DNA from: Clostridiales bacterium | GTDB taxonomy: Bacteria; Bacillota_A; Clostridia; Saccharofermentanales; Saccharofermentanaceae | Assembly (NCBI GenBank): GCA_017649745.1 | Contig: JAGCGE010000209.1 | Location: 1 to 11,321 of the forward strand | Length of the DNA: 11,321 nucleotides | Direction of reading: 5' to 3' | Shown here: piece by piece, positions 1 through 7,974 of the stretch | How the letters are laid out: each line of letters opens with the position of its first letter | Position numbering within the stretch: position 1 is the first letter of the stretch | Notes under the pieces: model-generated | What the model was told of the DNA's origin: nothing | What the model saw: only the letters and a program-made list of their open reading frames with translations | Databases searched by the model: none | Program-made: the position numbers and the translations under genes

Positions 1-659
1 AGCCAGTCACGAACGTTAAGTCCTTCACCGTATACAGGAAGCGGCTTATCGTTAAGAGCATTAGCGATCATAAGCGGGATCAGCTTCTCAGGGAAGTGAT
101 ATGGTCCGTAGTTATTGGAACATCTGGAGATAGTTACAGGAAGTCCGAATGTTCTGTGATATGCAAGAACAAGAAGATCAGCAGATGCTTTACTGCTGCT
201 GTACGGGCTGCTTGTATGGATAGGTGTCTCCTCCGTAAAGAACAGATCAGGACGATCGAGCGGAAGATCTCCATATACCTCATCTGTACTTACCTGGTGA
301 TATCTCTGGATACCGTACTTACGGCAAGCATCCATCAATACGTTCGTTCCGAGGATGTTTGTCTTAAGGAAGATATCAGGATTCTCGATAGATCTGTCAA
401 CGTGTGACTCTGCTGCGAAGTTAACTACGATATCAGGCTTTTCATCCTCGAAGATCTTGTAGATAGCTTCTCTGTCGCAGATGTCTGTCTTATAGAACTT
501 AAAGTTAGGATTCTTCATCGCTTCCTTAAGTGTGGACATGTTACCTGCATATGTAAGACAGTCGATGCAGATGATCTTATAATCAGGATGCTCCTTGAGC
601 ATGTGATAAACAAAGTTTCCGCCAATAAAGCCGGCGCCGCCTGTAACGATTACGTTCAT
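1..659 (-). CDS. rmlB: dTDP-glucose 4,6-dehydratase RmlB (3' part cut by window edge)
   Basis: Second enzyme of dTDP-L-rhamnose synthesis: NAD-dependent conversion of dTDP-glucose to dTDP-4-keto-6-deoxyglucose in the cytoplasm. Reading the minus strand from the ATG at 659-657 gives 219 codons open to the window edge, about two thirds of the usual 340-355 residues. Visible are the Rossmann motif TGGAGFIGG (6-14), FAAESHVDRS (81-90), the RmlB signature STDEVYG (124-130) carrying the Thr-Asp-Glu catalytic residues, the SDR YxxxK pair (Tyr153, Lys157), RCSNNYGPY (179-187) and GLNVRDW at the cut. The start lies one base after the rmlA stop codon, with AAGGTCAG just upstream as a possible ribosome binding site, so the two are almost certainly co-transcribed and perhaps translationally coupled. 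The 3' end, and presumably rmlC/rmlD, lie outside. Confidence 0.95.
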   Translation of the reverse strand, partial: MNVIVTGGAGFIGGNFVYHMLKEHPDYKIICIDCLTYAGNMSTLKEAMKNPNFKFYKTDICDREAIYKIFEDEKPDIVVNFAAESHVDRSIENPDIFLKTNILGTNVLMDACRKYGIQRYHQVSTDEVYGDLPLDRPDLFFTEETPIHTSSPYSSSKASADLLVLAYHRTFGLPVTISRCSNNYGPYHFPEKLIPLMIANALNDKPLPVYGEGLNVRDW

Positions 660-660
660 A

Positions 661-1548
661 TCAATATCTGACCTTTCCTTGTGCTACAGATTTAAGATGA
701 GCTCCATATGGGCTCTTGCCGTATTTCTCGGCTGATTCAAGAAGTTTCTCCTTGCTGATCCACTTCTGATAATATGCGATCTCTTCAGGAGCTGAGATAG
801 CGATACCCTGTCTGCTCTCGATCATCCTTACGAACTCGGCAGCATCAAGAAGGCTCTCCATCGTTCCTGTATCAAGCCATGCAAAACCTCTGCTTAAATG
901 CTGAACGTCGAGCTTATCCTCTTTAAGATACATCTCGTTAAGAGTCGTGATCTCGAGCTCGCCTCTTGCTGAAGGCTTTATCTGATTAGCCTTTACACTT
1001 ACTCCCTTAGGATAGAAATAAAGACCTGTAACAGCATAGTTGCTCTTAGGTTCCTTAGGCTTCTCCTCGATGCTGATGACCTTACCTTCGTCATTGAATT
1101 CAACAACTCCGAACCTCTCAGGATCCGGCACATAATATCCGAAAACAGTTGCTCTGTTATTCTGTTCTGCATCCTCAACAGCACTTGCAAGAAGTTTTCT
1201 GAAACCGCTTCCGTAGAAGATGTTGTCTCCAAGTACCATTGCGCATGCGTCATCTCCGATGAACTCTTCACCAAGGATGAATGCCTGAGCAAGTCCGTCA
1301 GGTGAAGGCTGAACCTTATATGAAAGGTTGATACCGAACTGGGAACCATCACCAAGAAGATCTTCGAATCTAGGTGTATCTTCAGGCGTACTGATTATCA
1401 ATATATCCTTGATACCTGCGAGCATCAGCGTTGAGAGAGGATAATAGATCATTGGTTTGTTATAAACAGGAAGTAACTGTTTACTCGTTACCATAGTCAG
1501 CGGATAAAGCCTTGTGCCTGCACCGCCTGCAAGGATTATGCCTTTCAT
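661..1548 (-). CDS. rmlA: glucose-1-phosphate thymidylyltransferase RmlA
   Basis: Makes dTDP-glucose from dTTP and glucose-1-phosphate, the entry step to dTDP-rhamnose. At 295 residues it has the normal length of the family. Seen in order: nucleotide-binding loop [13 protein letters not shown] (6-18), [17 protein letters not shown] (23-39), which is diagnostic of the short RmlA type, [10 protein letters not shown] (80-89), LGDN (106-109) with the metal-binding Asp108, EEKP (161-164), [10 protein letters not shown] (195-204) and LDTGT (225-229). The ATG at 1548 follows a perfect AGGAGG at 1558-1553 with four-base spacing, which fixes the start. It is the first gene of a minus-strand unit running into rmlB. 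Base composition is higher in GC than the polymerase region: one 60-base line (901-960) counts 28 G+C. Confidence 0.97.
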   Translation of the reverse strand: MKGIILAGGAGTRLYPLTMVTSKQLLPVYNKPMIYYPLSTLMLAGIKDILIISTPEDTPRFEDLLGDGSQFGINLSYKVQPSPDGLAQAFILGEEFIGDDACAMVLGDNIFYGSGFRKLLASAVEDAEQNNRATVFGYYVPDPERFGVVEFNDEGKVISIEEKPKEPKSNYAVTGLYFYPKGVSVKANQIKPSARGELEITTLNEMYLKEDKLDVQHLSRGFAWLDTGTMESLLDAAEFVRMIESRQGIAISAPEEIAYYQKWISKEKLLESAEKYGKSPYGAHLKSVAQGKVRY

Positions 1549-1552
1549 AAAG

Positions 1553-1558
1553 CCTCCT
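1553..1558 (-). promoter_or_regulatory. Shine-Dalgarno site of rmlA
   Basis: A perfect AGGAGG on the minus strand, four bases before the ATG of rmlA. It decides the start codon. A clear sigma-A promoter for this unit was not found between here and 1690. The best -10-like box is TATCAT at 1588-1583, but no good -35 lies at the right distance. Confidence 0.85.
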
Positions 1559-1622
1559 AACGGATAAATACAAATTATGTAAATGATACTACTTTTCCGA
1601 TATTTTCGCTATCTTTCACAAA

Positions 1623-1651
1623 TTGAAAACACATATATATTAATATATAAT
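1623..1651 (+). promoter_or_regulatory. sigma-A type promoter of the plus-strand glycosyltransferase unit
   Basis: TTGAAA (1623-1628), a 17-base spacer and a perfect TATAAT (1646-1651) form a near-consensus vegetative promoter. Transcription would start near 1658, giving a leader of about 30 bases before the TTG start at 1690. The spacer and -10 box contain a perfect 16-base AT palindrome (1634-1649). The promoter faces away from rmlA, so the interval 1549-1689 is a divergent control region. Confidence 0.75.
1634..1649. repeat. perfect 16-base AT palindrome inside the promoter
   Basis: TATATATTAATATATA reads the same on both strands and covers most of the spacer and the first four bases of the -10 box of the 1623-1651 promoter. 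It could be a regulator's operator or simply low-complexity promoter DNA. Nothing in the window encodes a regulator that would bind it. Confidence 0.4.
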
Positions 1652-1689
1652 AAGCAATTGATTCTACGAATACAGTTTGGGGTAACACT

Positions 1690-2922
1690 TTGAAAGATAA
1701 TCAACGCCATATTTTTGTTATAGGAAGCAAGTCCATCGGACAATACGGTGGCTACGAAACATTTGTCGACAAGTTGACTGAATATCACAGACACAACTCT
1801 GAGATCAAATACCATATCGCCTGCAAAGCGAATGGCGACGGTCATATGGATGAATCCAAGCTTTCAGGCATCAGCAATGTTCAGAAAGATGCCGACGGAA
1901 ACGTTACTGAGTTTGAATACCATAATGCTCATGTATTTAAGCTTAATGTTCCAAACATCGGACCTGCTGTTGCTATCTATTATGATATTGCCGCTTTAAG
2001 ATACTCTATCGACTATTGCAAAAAGAATAAGATCGAGAAGCCGATATTCTATGTTCTCGCATGCAGGATCGGTCCGTTTATGGGCCACTACAAGCGTCAG
2101 ATACATAAGCTCGGCGGTGTATATTACGTTAACCCTGACGGACATGAGTGGATGAGAGCAAAGTGGAGCGCTCCTATTAGAAGATACTGGAAAGTCTCCG
2201 AAAAGCTTATGATCAAGCACTGTGATCTTGCTATCTGCGATTCCGTTAATATCGAGAAATATATCAAGGAAGAATACGCCCATTACAAGCCTAAAACAAC
2301 ATTTATCGCTTACGGTTCTGAGACTACTCCTTCCTCTATGGCTGATAATGATCCGGCATTTACGCAGTGGCTTGAAAGCAAGAACTTAAAGACAAATGAC
2401 TACTATCTCGTAGTAGGAAGATTCGTTCCTGAGAATAACTATGAAACTATGATCCGTGAATTCATGAAGAGTAAGTCTACACACAAATTTGCGATAATCT
2501 CCAACGTAAACGACGGATTCCTCAACACACTTGAAGAGAAGCTTCACTATAAGAAAGATCCACGTGTCTGTTTTGTAGGAACAGTTTATAACAAGGAACT
2601 GCTCAAGAAGATCAGAGAAAATGCATTTGCATATTTCCACGGTCACGAAGTAGGCGGAACAAATCCAAGTCTTCTTGAGGCTTTGGGAAGCACTAAGCTT
2701 AATCTTCTACTTGGTGTTTCTTTCAACAAAGAAGTCGCAGATGACGGAGCTTTATATTGGACAAAAGAATCCGGAGATCTTGAAGCTCTCATCAACAAGG
2801 CTGACACTATGACGGCTGAAGAGATCGAGACAATGGGTCAGAAGGCAAAGGCCAGGATAACCGGTCATTACAGCTGGCAGCATATCGCAGATCTTTATTC
2901 AAAGGTCTGGAATAAAGATTAA
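1690..2922 (+). CDS. DUF1972/WchF-type glycosyltransferase, probable rhamnosyltransferase
   Basis: A 410-residue cytoplasmic GT-B glycosyltransferase. The N-terminal half matches the DUF1972 type found in WchF/Cps2T: IGSKSIGQYGGYETFVDKL (11-29), NPDGHEWMRAKWS (148-160), RRYWKVSEKL (164-173), ICDS (182-185) and YGSE (208-211). The C-terminal donor half has VVGRFVPENN (241-250) and GHEVGGTNPSLLEALG (318-333). Known WchF enzymes transfer rhamnose from dTDP-rhamnose to lipid-linked glucose. With rmlA/rmlB next door, rhamnosyl transfer is the best inference, but donor and acceptor are not proven. The start is a TTG at 1690, preceded by a weak GGGGTAA. The conserved fold begins by residue 7, so a later start would damage it. 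The next gene starts nine bases on. Confidence 0.87.
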   Translation: MKDNQRHIFVIGSKSIGQYGGYETFVDKLTEYHRHNSEIKYHIACKANGDGHMDESKLSGISNVQKDADGNVTEFEYHNAHVFKLNVPNIGPAVAIYYDIAALRYSIDYCKKNKIEKPIFYVLACRIGPFMGHYKRQIHKLGGVYYVNPDGHEWMRAKWSAPIRRYWKVSEKLMIKHCDLAICDSVNIEKYIKEEYAHYKPKTTFIAYGSETTPSSMADNDPAFTQWLESKNLKTNDYYLVVGRFVPENNYETMIREFMKSKSTHKFAIISNVNDGFLNTLEEKLHYKKDPRVCFVGTVYNKELLKKIRENAFAYFHGHEVGGTNPSLLEALGSTKLNLLLGVSFNKEVADDGALYWTKESGDLEALINKADTMTAEEIETMGQKAKARITGHYSWQHIADLYSKVWNKD

Positions 2923-2931
2923 GGTGACAAG

Positions 2932-4122
2932 ATGAAGATATTAGCAATCCACAATTTCCACAGAAAAGGTTCCGCTTCAGGTGACGATCAGGTCTTTAAA
3001 TCTGAGACGGCTATGCTTGAAGCTCACGGAAATGAGGTTGTGCGCTATACCGTCTGTAATGACGAGTTCGATAACGCAGGTGCAGCAGGCAAGATCAAGA
3101 CTATGTTTGATATGCGTTGGTCCAAGAAGAACTACAAGGCTGTTCAGGATCTGATCAACAAAGAGCATCCTGATGTCGTTCATGTTCATACATTTTTTCC
3201 GCTCCTGTCACCTTCTATCCTTTATGCAGCAAAGGAACTTAATGTTCCTGTAGTTGCGACACTTCACGACACGAGATTTGTTTGTCCGTGCGCTACATCT
3301 CTTCGCGGAACAGAGCTTTGCAACGAATGCGGTGACGGAAAATATATGCGTATGTGTAAATACGGATGTTTCAAGGGTTCCAAAGCTCAGAGCCTGATCG
3401 TTGCAAACATCTTCTCTTACCACAGGAAAAAAAGGACGTTCTACGATCAGATCGACAGATATGTCTGCCTTAACGATAACCAGATCGGCCTTCTCACTAA
3501 CATCGGATTTGACAAGAATAAGATCACAAAGAAATATAATTTCGTGCCTGACGCAGAGGCAAACACAACATTCCAAAAGATCGAAGGCATCCCTGACCGT
3601 TATGTCGTTTTCTATGGCCGTATCGGTGAGGAAAAAGGTATTCGCATGCTTATGAAAGCGTGGGATCAGATAACTGATATCCCGCTGGTAGTAATGGGCG
3701 GCGGTCCTCTCGAAGAAGAATTTAAAACATGGGCAAACACCAAAGAGAATGTTTACTATCTCGGATATACAGAACATAACAAGTGTCTGAGCATTGTTAA
3801 AGGAGCCGAGTTCGTCGTGTTCCCTTCCATCTGGTATGAGGGATGTTCCATGGTCGAGATCGAGACTATGTCCCTTGGCAAACCTCTTGTAGCAACTGAC
3901 CTCGGTTTCTCTGTCGAAGCCGTAACAGAAGGTTATAACGGCAGCAAGTTCAAGCTTGGAAGTCTTGAAGATCTTACGGGTAAGATAAAGGCATTATGGA
4001 ACGATCCTGGCAAGTGTAAGGAAATGGGTCTTAATGCTCGAAAAGACTATGAGTCAAAGTATATGCCTGAGGACAATTACGATCAGCTCATAAAGATCTA
4101 CAACAGCGTAATCAGAAAGTGA
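2932..4122 (+). CDS. GT4-family glycosyltransferase with cysteine cluster
   Basis: A 396-residue retaining GT-B glycosyltransferase (family 4), cytoplasmic. The N-terminal acceptor domain opens with ILAIHNFHRKGSASGDDQVF (3-22) and contains DVVHVHTFFPLLSPS (81-95) and the LHD loop (111-113). The donor domain shows VVFYGRIGEEKGIRML (225-240), VMGGGPL (254-260) and the EX7E pair EGCSMVEIE (Glu303 and Glu311), which contacts the nucleotide sugar. Between the two, residues 118-146 hold six cysteines (118, 120, 130, 133, 142, 146), a pattern suggesting a metal-binding loop; related GT4 enzymes carry similar cysteines. AAGGTGA overlapping the previous stop codon serves as ribosome binding site. It lies in one unit with the WchF-like gene and the acetyltransferase. 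Sugar specificity cannot be inferred. Confidence 0.88.
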   Translation: MKILAIHNFHRKGSASGDDQVFKSETAMLEAHGNEVVRYTVCNDEFDNAGAAGKIKTMFDMRWSKKNYKAVQDLINKEHPDVVHVHTFFPLLSPSILYAAKELNVPVVATLHDTRFVCPCATSLRGTELCNECGDGKYMRMCKYGCFKGSKAQSLIVANIFSYHRKKRTFYDQIDRYVCLNDNQIGLLTNIGFDKNKITKKYNFVPDAEANTTFQKIEGIPDRYVVFYGRIGEEKGIRMLMKAWDQITDIPLVVMGGGPLEEEFKTWANTKENVYYLGYTEHNKCLSIVKGAEFVVFPSIWYEGCSMVEIETMSLGKPLVATDLGFSVEAVTEGYNGSKFKLGSLEDLTGKIKALWNDPGKCKEMGLNARKDYESKYMPEDNYDQLIKIYNSVIRK

Positions 4123-4129
4123 GACGGAT

Positions 4130-4777
4130 ATGCATAGCGATATAAAAAGCTTAGATAAGTTCATCATCTACAAGAACACAGCCATAAAGGCTTTTCGAGG
4201 CCTATGGAAAAGACTCTTCATTAAAAAGGTCAAGGGGTTGTTCCTTGTAGGTAAAGATGTAACCATTACTCACGGAAGTCACATCAGGTGCGGTCGCAAT
4301 GTTAAGTTCGAAGATCATTCCGAGATACACGGTCTATGCTCTGAAGGGCTTACTTTTGGTGATAACGTAACCATCAGCCGCGGTGTTATGATCCGTCCGT
4401 CAAGCTACTACGGCGGCGATCTCGGCAAGGGTCTTGTCATGGGCGATCACAGTTCGATCGGACCTTACGGTTATGTCGGCTGCTCAGGAAAGATAACGAT
4501 CGGATCCAACGTTATGTTCGGACCGAAGTGCAGTCTTTTCGCTGAAAACCATGTCTTCTCAGATACTGAATCAACCATAAAGAGCCAGGGTGTTAAGCAA
4601 AGCGGTATCACTGTTGAAGATGACTGCTGGATCGGAAGTAACGTAATAATCCTTGATGGTGTTACAATTGGAAAAGGATCTGTTATCGGTGGAGGAACTT
4701 TGATCTCAAAAGATGTCCCGCCATATAGTCTTGTTATTGACGAAAGAACAAAAAGGATCCGTTCCAGAGAGAAATAA
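4130..4777 (+). CDS. left-handed beta-helix (hexapeptide) acyltransferase, probable polysaccharide O-acetyltransferase
   Basis: 215 residues with repeated hexapeptide turns: VTITHGSHIRCGRNVKFED (44-62), LTFGDNVTISRGVMI (74-88), GLVMGDHSSIGPYGYVG (101-117), KITIGSNVMFGP (121-132) and ITVEDDCWIGSNVIILDGVTI (160-180). FAENHVFSD (137-145) supplies the likely catalytic His141, as in the NodL/LacA/WbbJ group of acetyl-CoA-dependent O-acetyltransferases. A basic stretch (roughly residues 20-36) precedes the helix. There is no transmembrane segment, so it should act in the cytoplasm on lipid-linked intermediates or sugars. It is the last gene of the plus-strand unit, seven bases after the previous stop codon and just before a hairpin. 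An N-acetyltransferase making an amino-sugar precursor is an alternative, though no partner aminotransferase is visible. Confidence 0.85.
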   Translation: MHSDIKSLDKFIIYKNTAIKAFRGLWKRLFIKKVKGLFLVGKDVTITHGSHIRCGRNVKFEDHSEIHGLCSEGLTFGDNVTISRGVMIRPSSYYGGDLGKGLVMGDHSSIGPYGYVGCSGKITIGSNVMFGPKCSLFAENHVFSDTESTIKSQGVKQSGITVEDDCWIGSNVIILDGVTIGKGSVIGGGTLISKDVPPYSLVIDERTKRIRSREK

Positions 4778-4778
4778 A

Positions 4779-4811
4779 AAAGAAGGAATGAGTTTCCTCA
4801 ATTCCTTCTTT
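4779..4811. terminator. bidirectional intrinsic terminator between converging units
   Basis: AAAGAAGGAAT (4779-4789) pairs with ATTCCTTCTTT (4801-4811). The stem can be extended by GAG/CTC with a one-base bulge, leaving a small TTTC loop. Read on the minus strand it is followed by a T-rich run (bases 4780 down to about 4772), a good terminator for the Wzy-to-Gtf3 unit. Read on the plus strand the T-run is interrupted, so termination there is likely weaker. The TGA stop codon of the minus-strand gene (4800-4798) lies inside the hairpin, and the plus-strand stop codon ends one base before it. Confidence 0.8.
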
Positions 4812-5841
4812 CTAATTCCTTAAGTGCATTTTCCAGGAACTCTCCGGTCCTGACCTTTTTCGATAAGGATCTCATGTTGTTTGCGAAAAGCTCATATTCC
4901 TCATCACTTACCGAAGAGATCTTCTCAGGGATCTCTTCCAGATTATCAATGGCAAAACCGATATTGTTTTCGATAACGAAGTCTGCCAAAGCAGCCTTGC
5001 GCCATATGATTATCGGAAGTCCTGCTGCAACATAAAGAGAAACCTTATGAGGATTGTTGTACCTTATGTATTCTCCTGTAGCGCCTTCGCAGCACTCGAC
5101 AGAAGATCCGTCCCAGATCAGACCATACTTACCGGTCAAGCAATTAGGAAGTTCGTCTGCGTCTTTTGAACCGAAATACTTAACGTTGTCACCTGAAAGT
5201 GTTTGGTCGAAATTCACACCGAAAAGATTAAATGTAGTATGCACTGCTGAAGACTGAAGCTTATATACATATCCGCTCTTCGTAGGATTCAGATTACCTG
5301 CTATGGTAACCCCTTCTTCTTTTGATCTGTCAGCGATGCTGTTCTCACCATCACATAGATAGTCGAACACGCCTAACTCGATCAGCTGTTCAGGCTTGAA
5401 ATTATATTCAGATATGAAGTATTCCTTCATCTTTCTGTTGTGAACTATGAGATAGTCACAAATATTGATCATTTCCTTATCAACGATCCTCATCATCTCA
5501 TTATCAGGAAACAGATTCCTTAATGTCTCGAAATCATGGATCAAAAATGCTATCTTTACATTTCTCTTTGCCTTGATCTTCTTAAGGGTCTGCAAGTACA
5601 GCGAATTGATATATAACGGGTGTTCAACAACAACCAGACTGTTCTTCTTTATTGAATAGATATTTGACAGACTCAAGACATTGCCGGCCTTTCTTAAAGG
5701 TGCTAATCCTTTTCGATATGGAAAGATATTGATCCTTTTATAATTACACTTATCAAGGATCACTTCAGTATCCAAAACAGCCTTGCTTCCGGCATGATTA
5801 GCCTTTGGTTGTTTTCTTGTAATGTAGTACTTATGTTCCAT
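4798..5841 (-). CDS. Gtf3/galactofuranosyltransferase-like sugar transferase
   Basis: 347 residues resembling the Gtf3-fold group, which includes streptococcal Gtf3 (protein glucosyltransferase) and capsule galactofuranosyltransferases such as WefI. Recognisable blocks are VVVEHPLY (70-77), FLIHDFETLRN (99-109), a linker with AGNLNPTKSGY (181-191), YGLIWDGSSVECCEGATGEY (239-258) and the signature YNNPHKVSLYVAAGLPIIIW (261-280) followed by KAALADFV (282-289). It is cytoplasmic with no membrane segments. It is the last gene of the four-gene minus-strand unit, starting 15 bases after the upstream gene's stop codon with a weak GCGAG ribosome binding site. Its stop codon is inside the shared terminator. 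The donor could be UDP-galactofuranose, but no UDP-galactopyranose mutase (glf) is in the window, so glucose or another sugar is equally possible. Confidence 0.8.
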   Translation of the reverse strand: MEHKYYITRKQPKANHAGSKAVLDTEVILDKCNYKRINIFPYRKGLAPLRKAGNVLSLSNIYSIKKNSLVVVEHPLYINSLYLQTLKKIKAKRNVKIAFLIHDFETLRNLFPDNEMMRIVDKEMINICDYLIVHNRKMKEYFISEYNFKPEQLIELGVFDYLCDGENSIADRSKEEGVTIAGNLNPTKSGYVYKLQSSAVHTTFNLFGVNFDQTLSGDNVKYFGSKDADELPNCLTGKYGLIWDGSSVECCEGATGEYIRYNNPHKVSLYVAAGLPIIIWRKAALADFVIENNIGFAIDNLEEIPEKISSVSDEEYELFANNMRSLSKKVRTGEFLENALKELERRN

Positions 5842-5856
5842 TTCAAACTCGCTTTC

Positions 5857-6948
5857 TCAACTTAGGAAAAACTCCTGGATCTTTCGGGCAGAATCCTCTA
5901 TTCCAAATCCCTTTTCTCTGACCACTTCACTGTACTTCTCCCTTTCAACAGGATGAAACTGCACATTTTCAAATATACCTATCCATTCCGATATGTTTTG
6001 GAGAGAGGCATACTGGACCAATCCTGTCAGATCGATATCTTTTGTGATAGTATCAGAAATCACACATTGCAAGCCATTAGCTTGTGACTCAACTAATACA
6101 AGAGGAAATCCTTCATAAAGAGATGGCAAAAGGAAGACATCAAATGCATTAAGCAGATCATAAACATTCTTCCTTTCTCCCAACAAAAGATAAGAGTCAC
6201 CTAATGACAGCTCTTCTATACGCTGTTTCATCTGATCAAGATAAACTCCGGTACCAATATGCAAAAATACGGAATTTTCGTGTTTCTTCTTAAATTCATT
6301 AAATATATCGACCATTAACAGAGGGTTTTTCTCATAGGCTAACCTTCCCACTGTACCAAGCACGAAGGTATCATCACTGATTCCGAATTCCGCTCTTATT
6401 TCCTGTCTTTTCTCAGAACTGAATCTGTATTTTTCCAGATCGATTCCGTTATTGATCACGATATATTCTTTATTACCAAACATCCATTTGCCGGCATTTT
6501 CCGAGCAGGCTAACCTACCGTTAATATATCGATTCATAACAAGTGCACTGCACTTTTTCCTAATGGCACTGATCGTACCTATACCTTTTTCGTCGGAGCT
6601 GTGAGAATGGATAACTCTCTTTTCTATGCCGTATTTCTTGGCAAATTTAAAGAATTCCATCGTGGTAAGACGACGTGTACACTGATAATATATGCCCTTA
6701 TATTTATGCGTAGAAAGAAGATCATTGATAGCCTTTTTATGTGCTGCTACATCATCTCGTCTTCTCGGGATCTTATATACATGTCCGCCTAAAGAGTTTA
6801 TCTCCTCAGTAAACGCCATTTCACCAGGATTAAGATTTATAAAATCAAATTGCAGCTTTTCTCTATCAATACAACGATAGACATTCATTAAATATGCTTC
6901 CATTCCACCTCTATTTTCGGTAAAGCCGCATACTAAAACTCTTTCCAC
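5857..6948 (-). CDS. GT4-family glycosyltransferase (EpsF-like)
   Basis: A 363-residue GT-B enzyme of family 4. The N-terminal domain begins VLVCGFTENRGGMEAYLMN (4-22), the GG-M-E loop typical of EpsF-like exopolysaccharide transferases. It continues through IHSHSSDEKG (113-122), ACSENAGKWMFG (147-158) and INNGIDLEKY (165-174). The donor domain carries LGTVGRLAYEKNP (197-209), HIGTG (230-234) and the EX7E motif EGFPLVLVE (Glu279 and Glu287). The start is a GTG at 6948: a strong GAGGTGA (6963-6957) overlapping the upstream stop codon is eight bases away, and no ATG fits it. It sits 13 bases after the Stealth gene in the same unit. Sugar specificity is unknown. Confidence 0.88.
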   Translation of the reverse strand: MERVLVCGFTENRGGMEAYLMNVYRCIDREKLQFDFINLNPGEMAFTEEINSLGGHVYKIPRRRDDVAAHKKAINDLLSTHKYKGIYYQCTRRLTTMEFFKFAKKYGIEKRVIHSHSSDEKGIGTISAIRKKCSALVMNRYINGRLACSENAGKWMFGNKEYIVINNGIDLEKYRFSSEKRQEIRAEFGISDDTFVLGTVGRLAYEKNPLLMVDIFNEFKKKHENSVFLHIGTGVYLDQMKQRIEELSLGDSYLLLGERKNVYDLLNAFDVFLLPSLYEGFPLVLVESQANGLQCVISDTITKDIDLTGLVQYASLQNISEWIGIFENVQFHPVEREKYSEVVREKGFGIEDSARKIQEFFLS

Positions 6949-6956
6949 GTTCTAGG

Positions 6957-6963
6957 TCACCTC
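6957..6963 (-). promoter_or_regulatory. Shine-Dalgarno site overlapping a stop codon
   Basis: GAGGTGA on the minus strand includes the last two bases of the Stealth gene's TGA stop codon (6964-6962) and lies eight bases before the GTG start of the GT4 gene at 6948. It supports the non-ATG start and suggests translational coupling. Confidence 0.7.
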
Positions 6964-7963
6964 ATATTTCAAACTTCGATTTTTCAGGAAGTATTTTCTC
7001 CAAGCGTGAATTAACCTCACGTTTATTGGTTTCAAAATCACTTACCCTGGCATCATCATTGATACAGATCACTTTGCATTTTTTGTCATTTATGCAGTAA
7101 TCGAGTCCGGCTATATCACTAGCTGAAACGAGTTTTCCGAAATCCTTAGAACGCGGAACAAACTCACCCTTCATAAGCTGCCACTGTCTTGTCAACCAGA
7201 TGCTTACATCCGTTGCAGCTCTAAACTTATTCTTTGAAGTCTTGTCATGAACATCAAATTCTTTGGCCCAAACTTCCTCCATAGTACTTTTTACACACGG
7301 AATAGGAAGATGAGGTTCGAAAACACCAATTATGGTTGAAAACTTCATGAACAACATAGTTCTTAGAGCATATGAACCAAAGCGACGGAAATCCAACCAT
7401 AACTTCTTATTCTTCTTTACATCATTAACAGTAAAATGAGTATTCAGAACTCCAAGATTGTTGGTCTCAATATTAGCAATAATGTCGCGCTGCATTGGTT
7501 GTGGTGACAAAGCTGCCAGATCGCAAGGCTTTCCGTCGACAAAGAAGTCTGTGTCCTTGGTCGGCTTGATCGTAAACATGTCGTCATTAAAATACAGGAA
7601 GTTTTCGGCTATTCCTGGAATACGATGCAGATGGATCTCGATTACACTAGAATTAAATGTCGGCAGATACTCATTAGGAATATATTCTTTATGATTGATA
7701 ATGTGCAATTTAGGATGTTCCGTATTAAGCCATTTTGGCAAATGACCCCAAGTAACCAAATACACATTATTTACCCAAGGCATATTCTTCTCTATGCCTC
7801 TGAAAACATATTGAAGATTATCCCATTCTCTATAACGACTGACTGCTACAGCAGATTTATCTTGAGTTGATCCCTGATTCTTCCATGTATTTTTCTCTTC
7901 CTGCCAAACAGGATCGTTTCCATCAACCCATGATACGACAACATCTATTTTATTCTCGGACAT
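6962..7963 (-). CDS. Stealth-family capsular polysaccharide phosphotransferase (sugar-1-phosphate transferase)
   Basis: Stealth proteins move a sugar-1-phosphate from a nucleotide sugar to an acceptor hydroxyl, creating a phosphodiester link. Examples are WefC of oral streptococci, meningococcal capsule enzymes and animal GNPTAB. All four conserved regions are visible in the 333 residues: CR1 IDVVVSWVDGNDPVW (6-20); CR2 from about 43 to 150, with WDNLQYVFRGIEKNMPWVNN (47-66) and LYFNDDMF (123-130); CR3 around 215-255, with PHLPIPCVKS (217-226) and FRAATDVS (247-254); and CR4 KVICINDD (297-304). It is cytoplasmic with no signal or membrane segment. AGGAG six bases before the ATG at 7963 fixes the start. 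It is second in the minus-strand unit, 11 bases after the polymerase stop codon. The sugar transferred is not deducible. Confidence 0.92.
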   Translation of the reverse strand: MSENKIDVVVSWVDGNDPVWQEEKNTWKNQGSTQDKSAVAVSRYREWDNLQYVFRGIEKNMPWVNNVYLVTWGHLPKWLNTEHPKLHIINHKEYIPNEYLPTFNSSVIEIHLHRIPGIAENFLYFNDDMFTIKPTKDTDFFVDGKPCDLAALSPQPMQRDIIANIETNNLGVLNTHFTVNDVKKNKKLWLDFRRFGSYALRTMLFMKFSTIIGVFEPHLPIPCVKSTMEEVWAKEFDVHDKTSKNKFRAATDVSIWLTRQWQLMKGEFVPRSKDFGKLVSASDIAGLDYCINDKKCKVICINDDARVSDFETNKREVNSRLEKILPEKSKFEI

Positions 7964-7974
7964 TTAAGACTCCT

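Noticed and set aside
3208..3777. 189-codon open frame on the minus strand, antisense to the GT4 gene at 2932-4122.
   Set aside because: The plus strand encodes a clear GT4 enzyme with intact motifs. The antisense frame has no recognisable domain or ribosome binding site and is explained by codon bias of the real gene.
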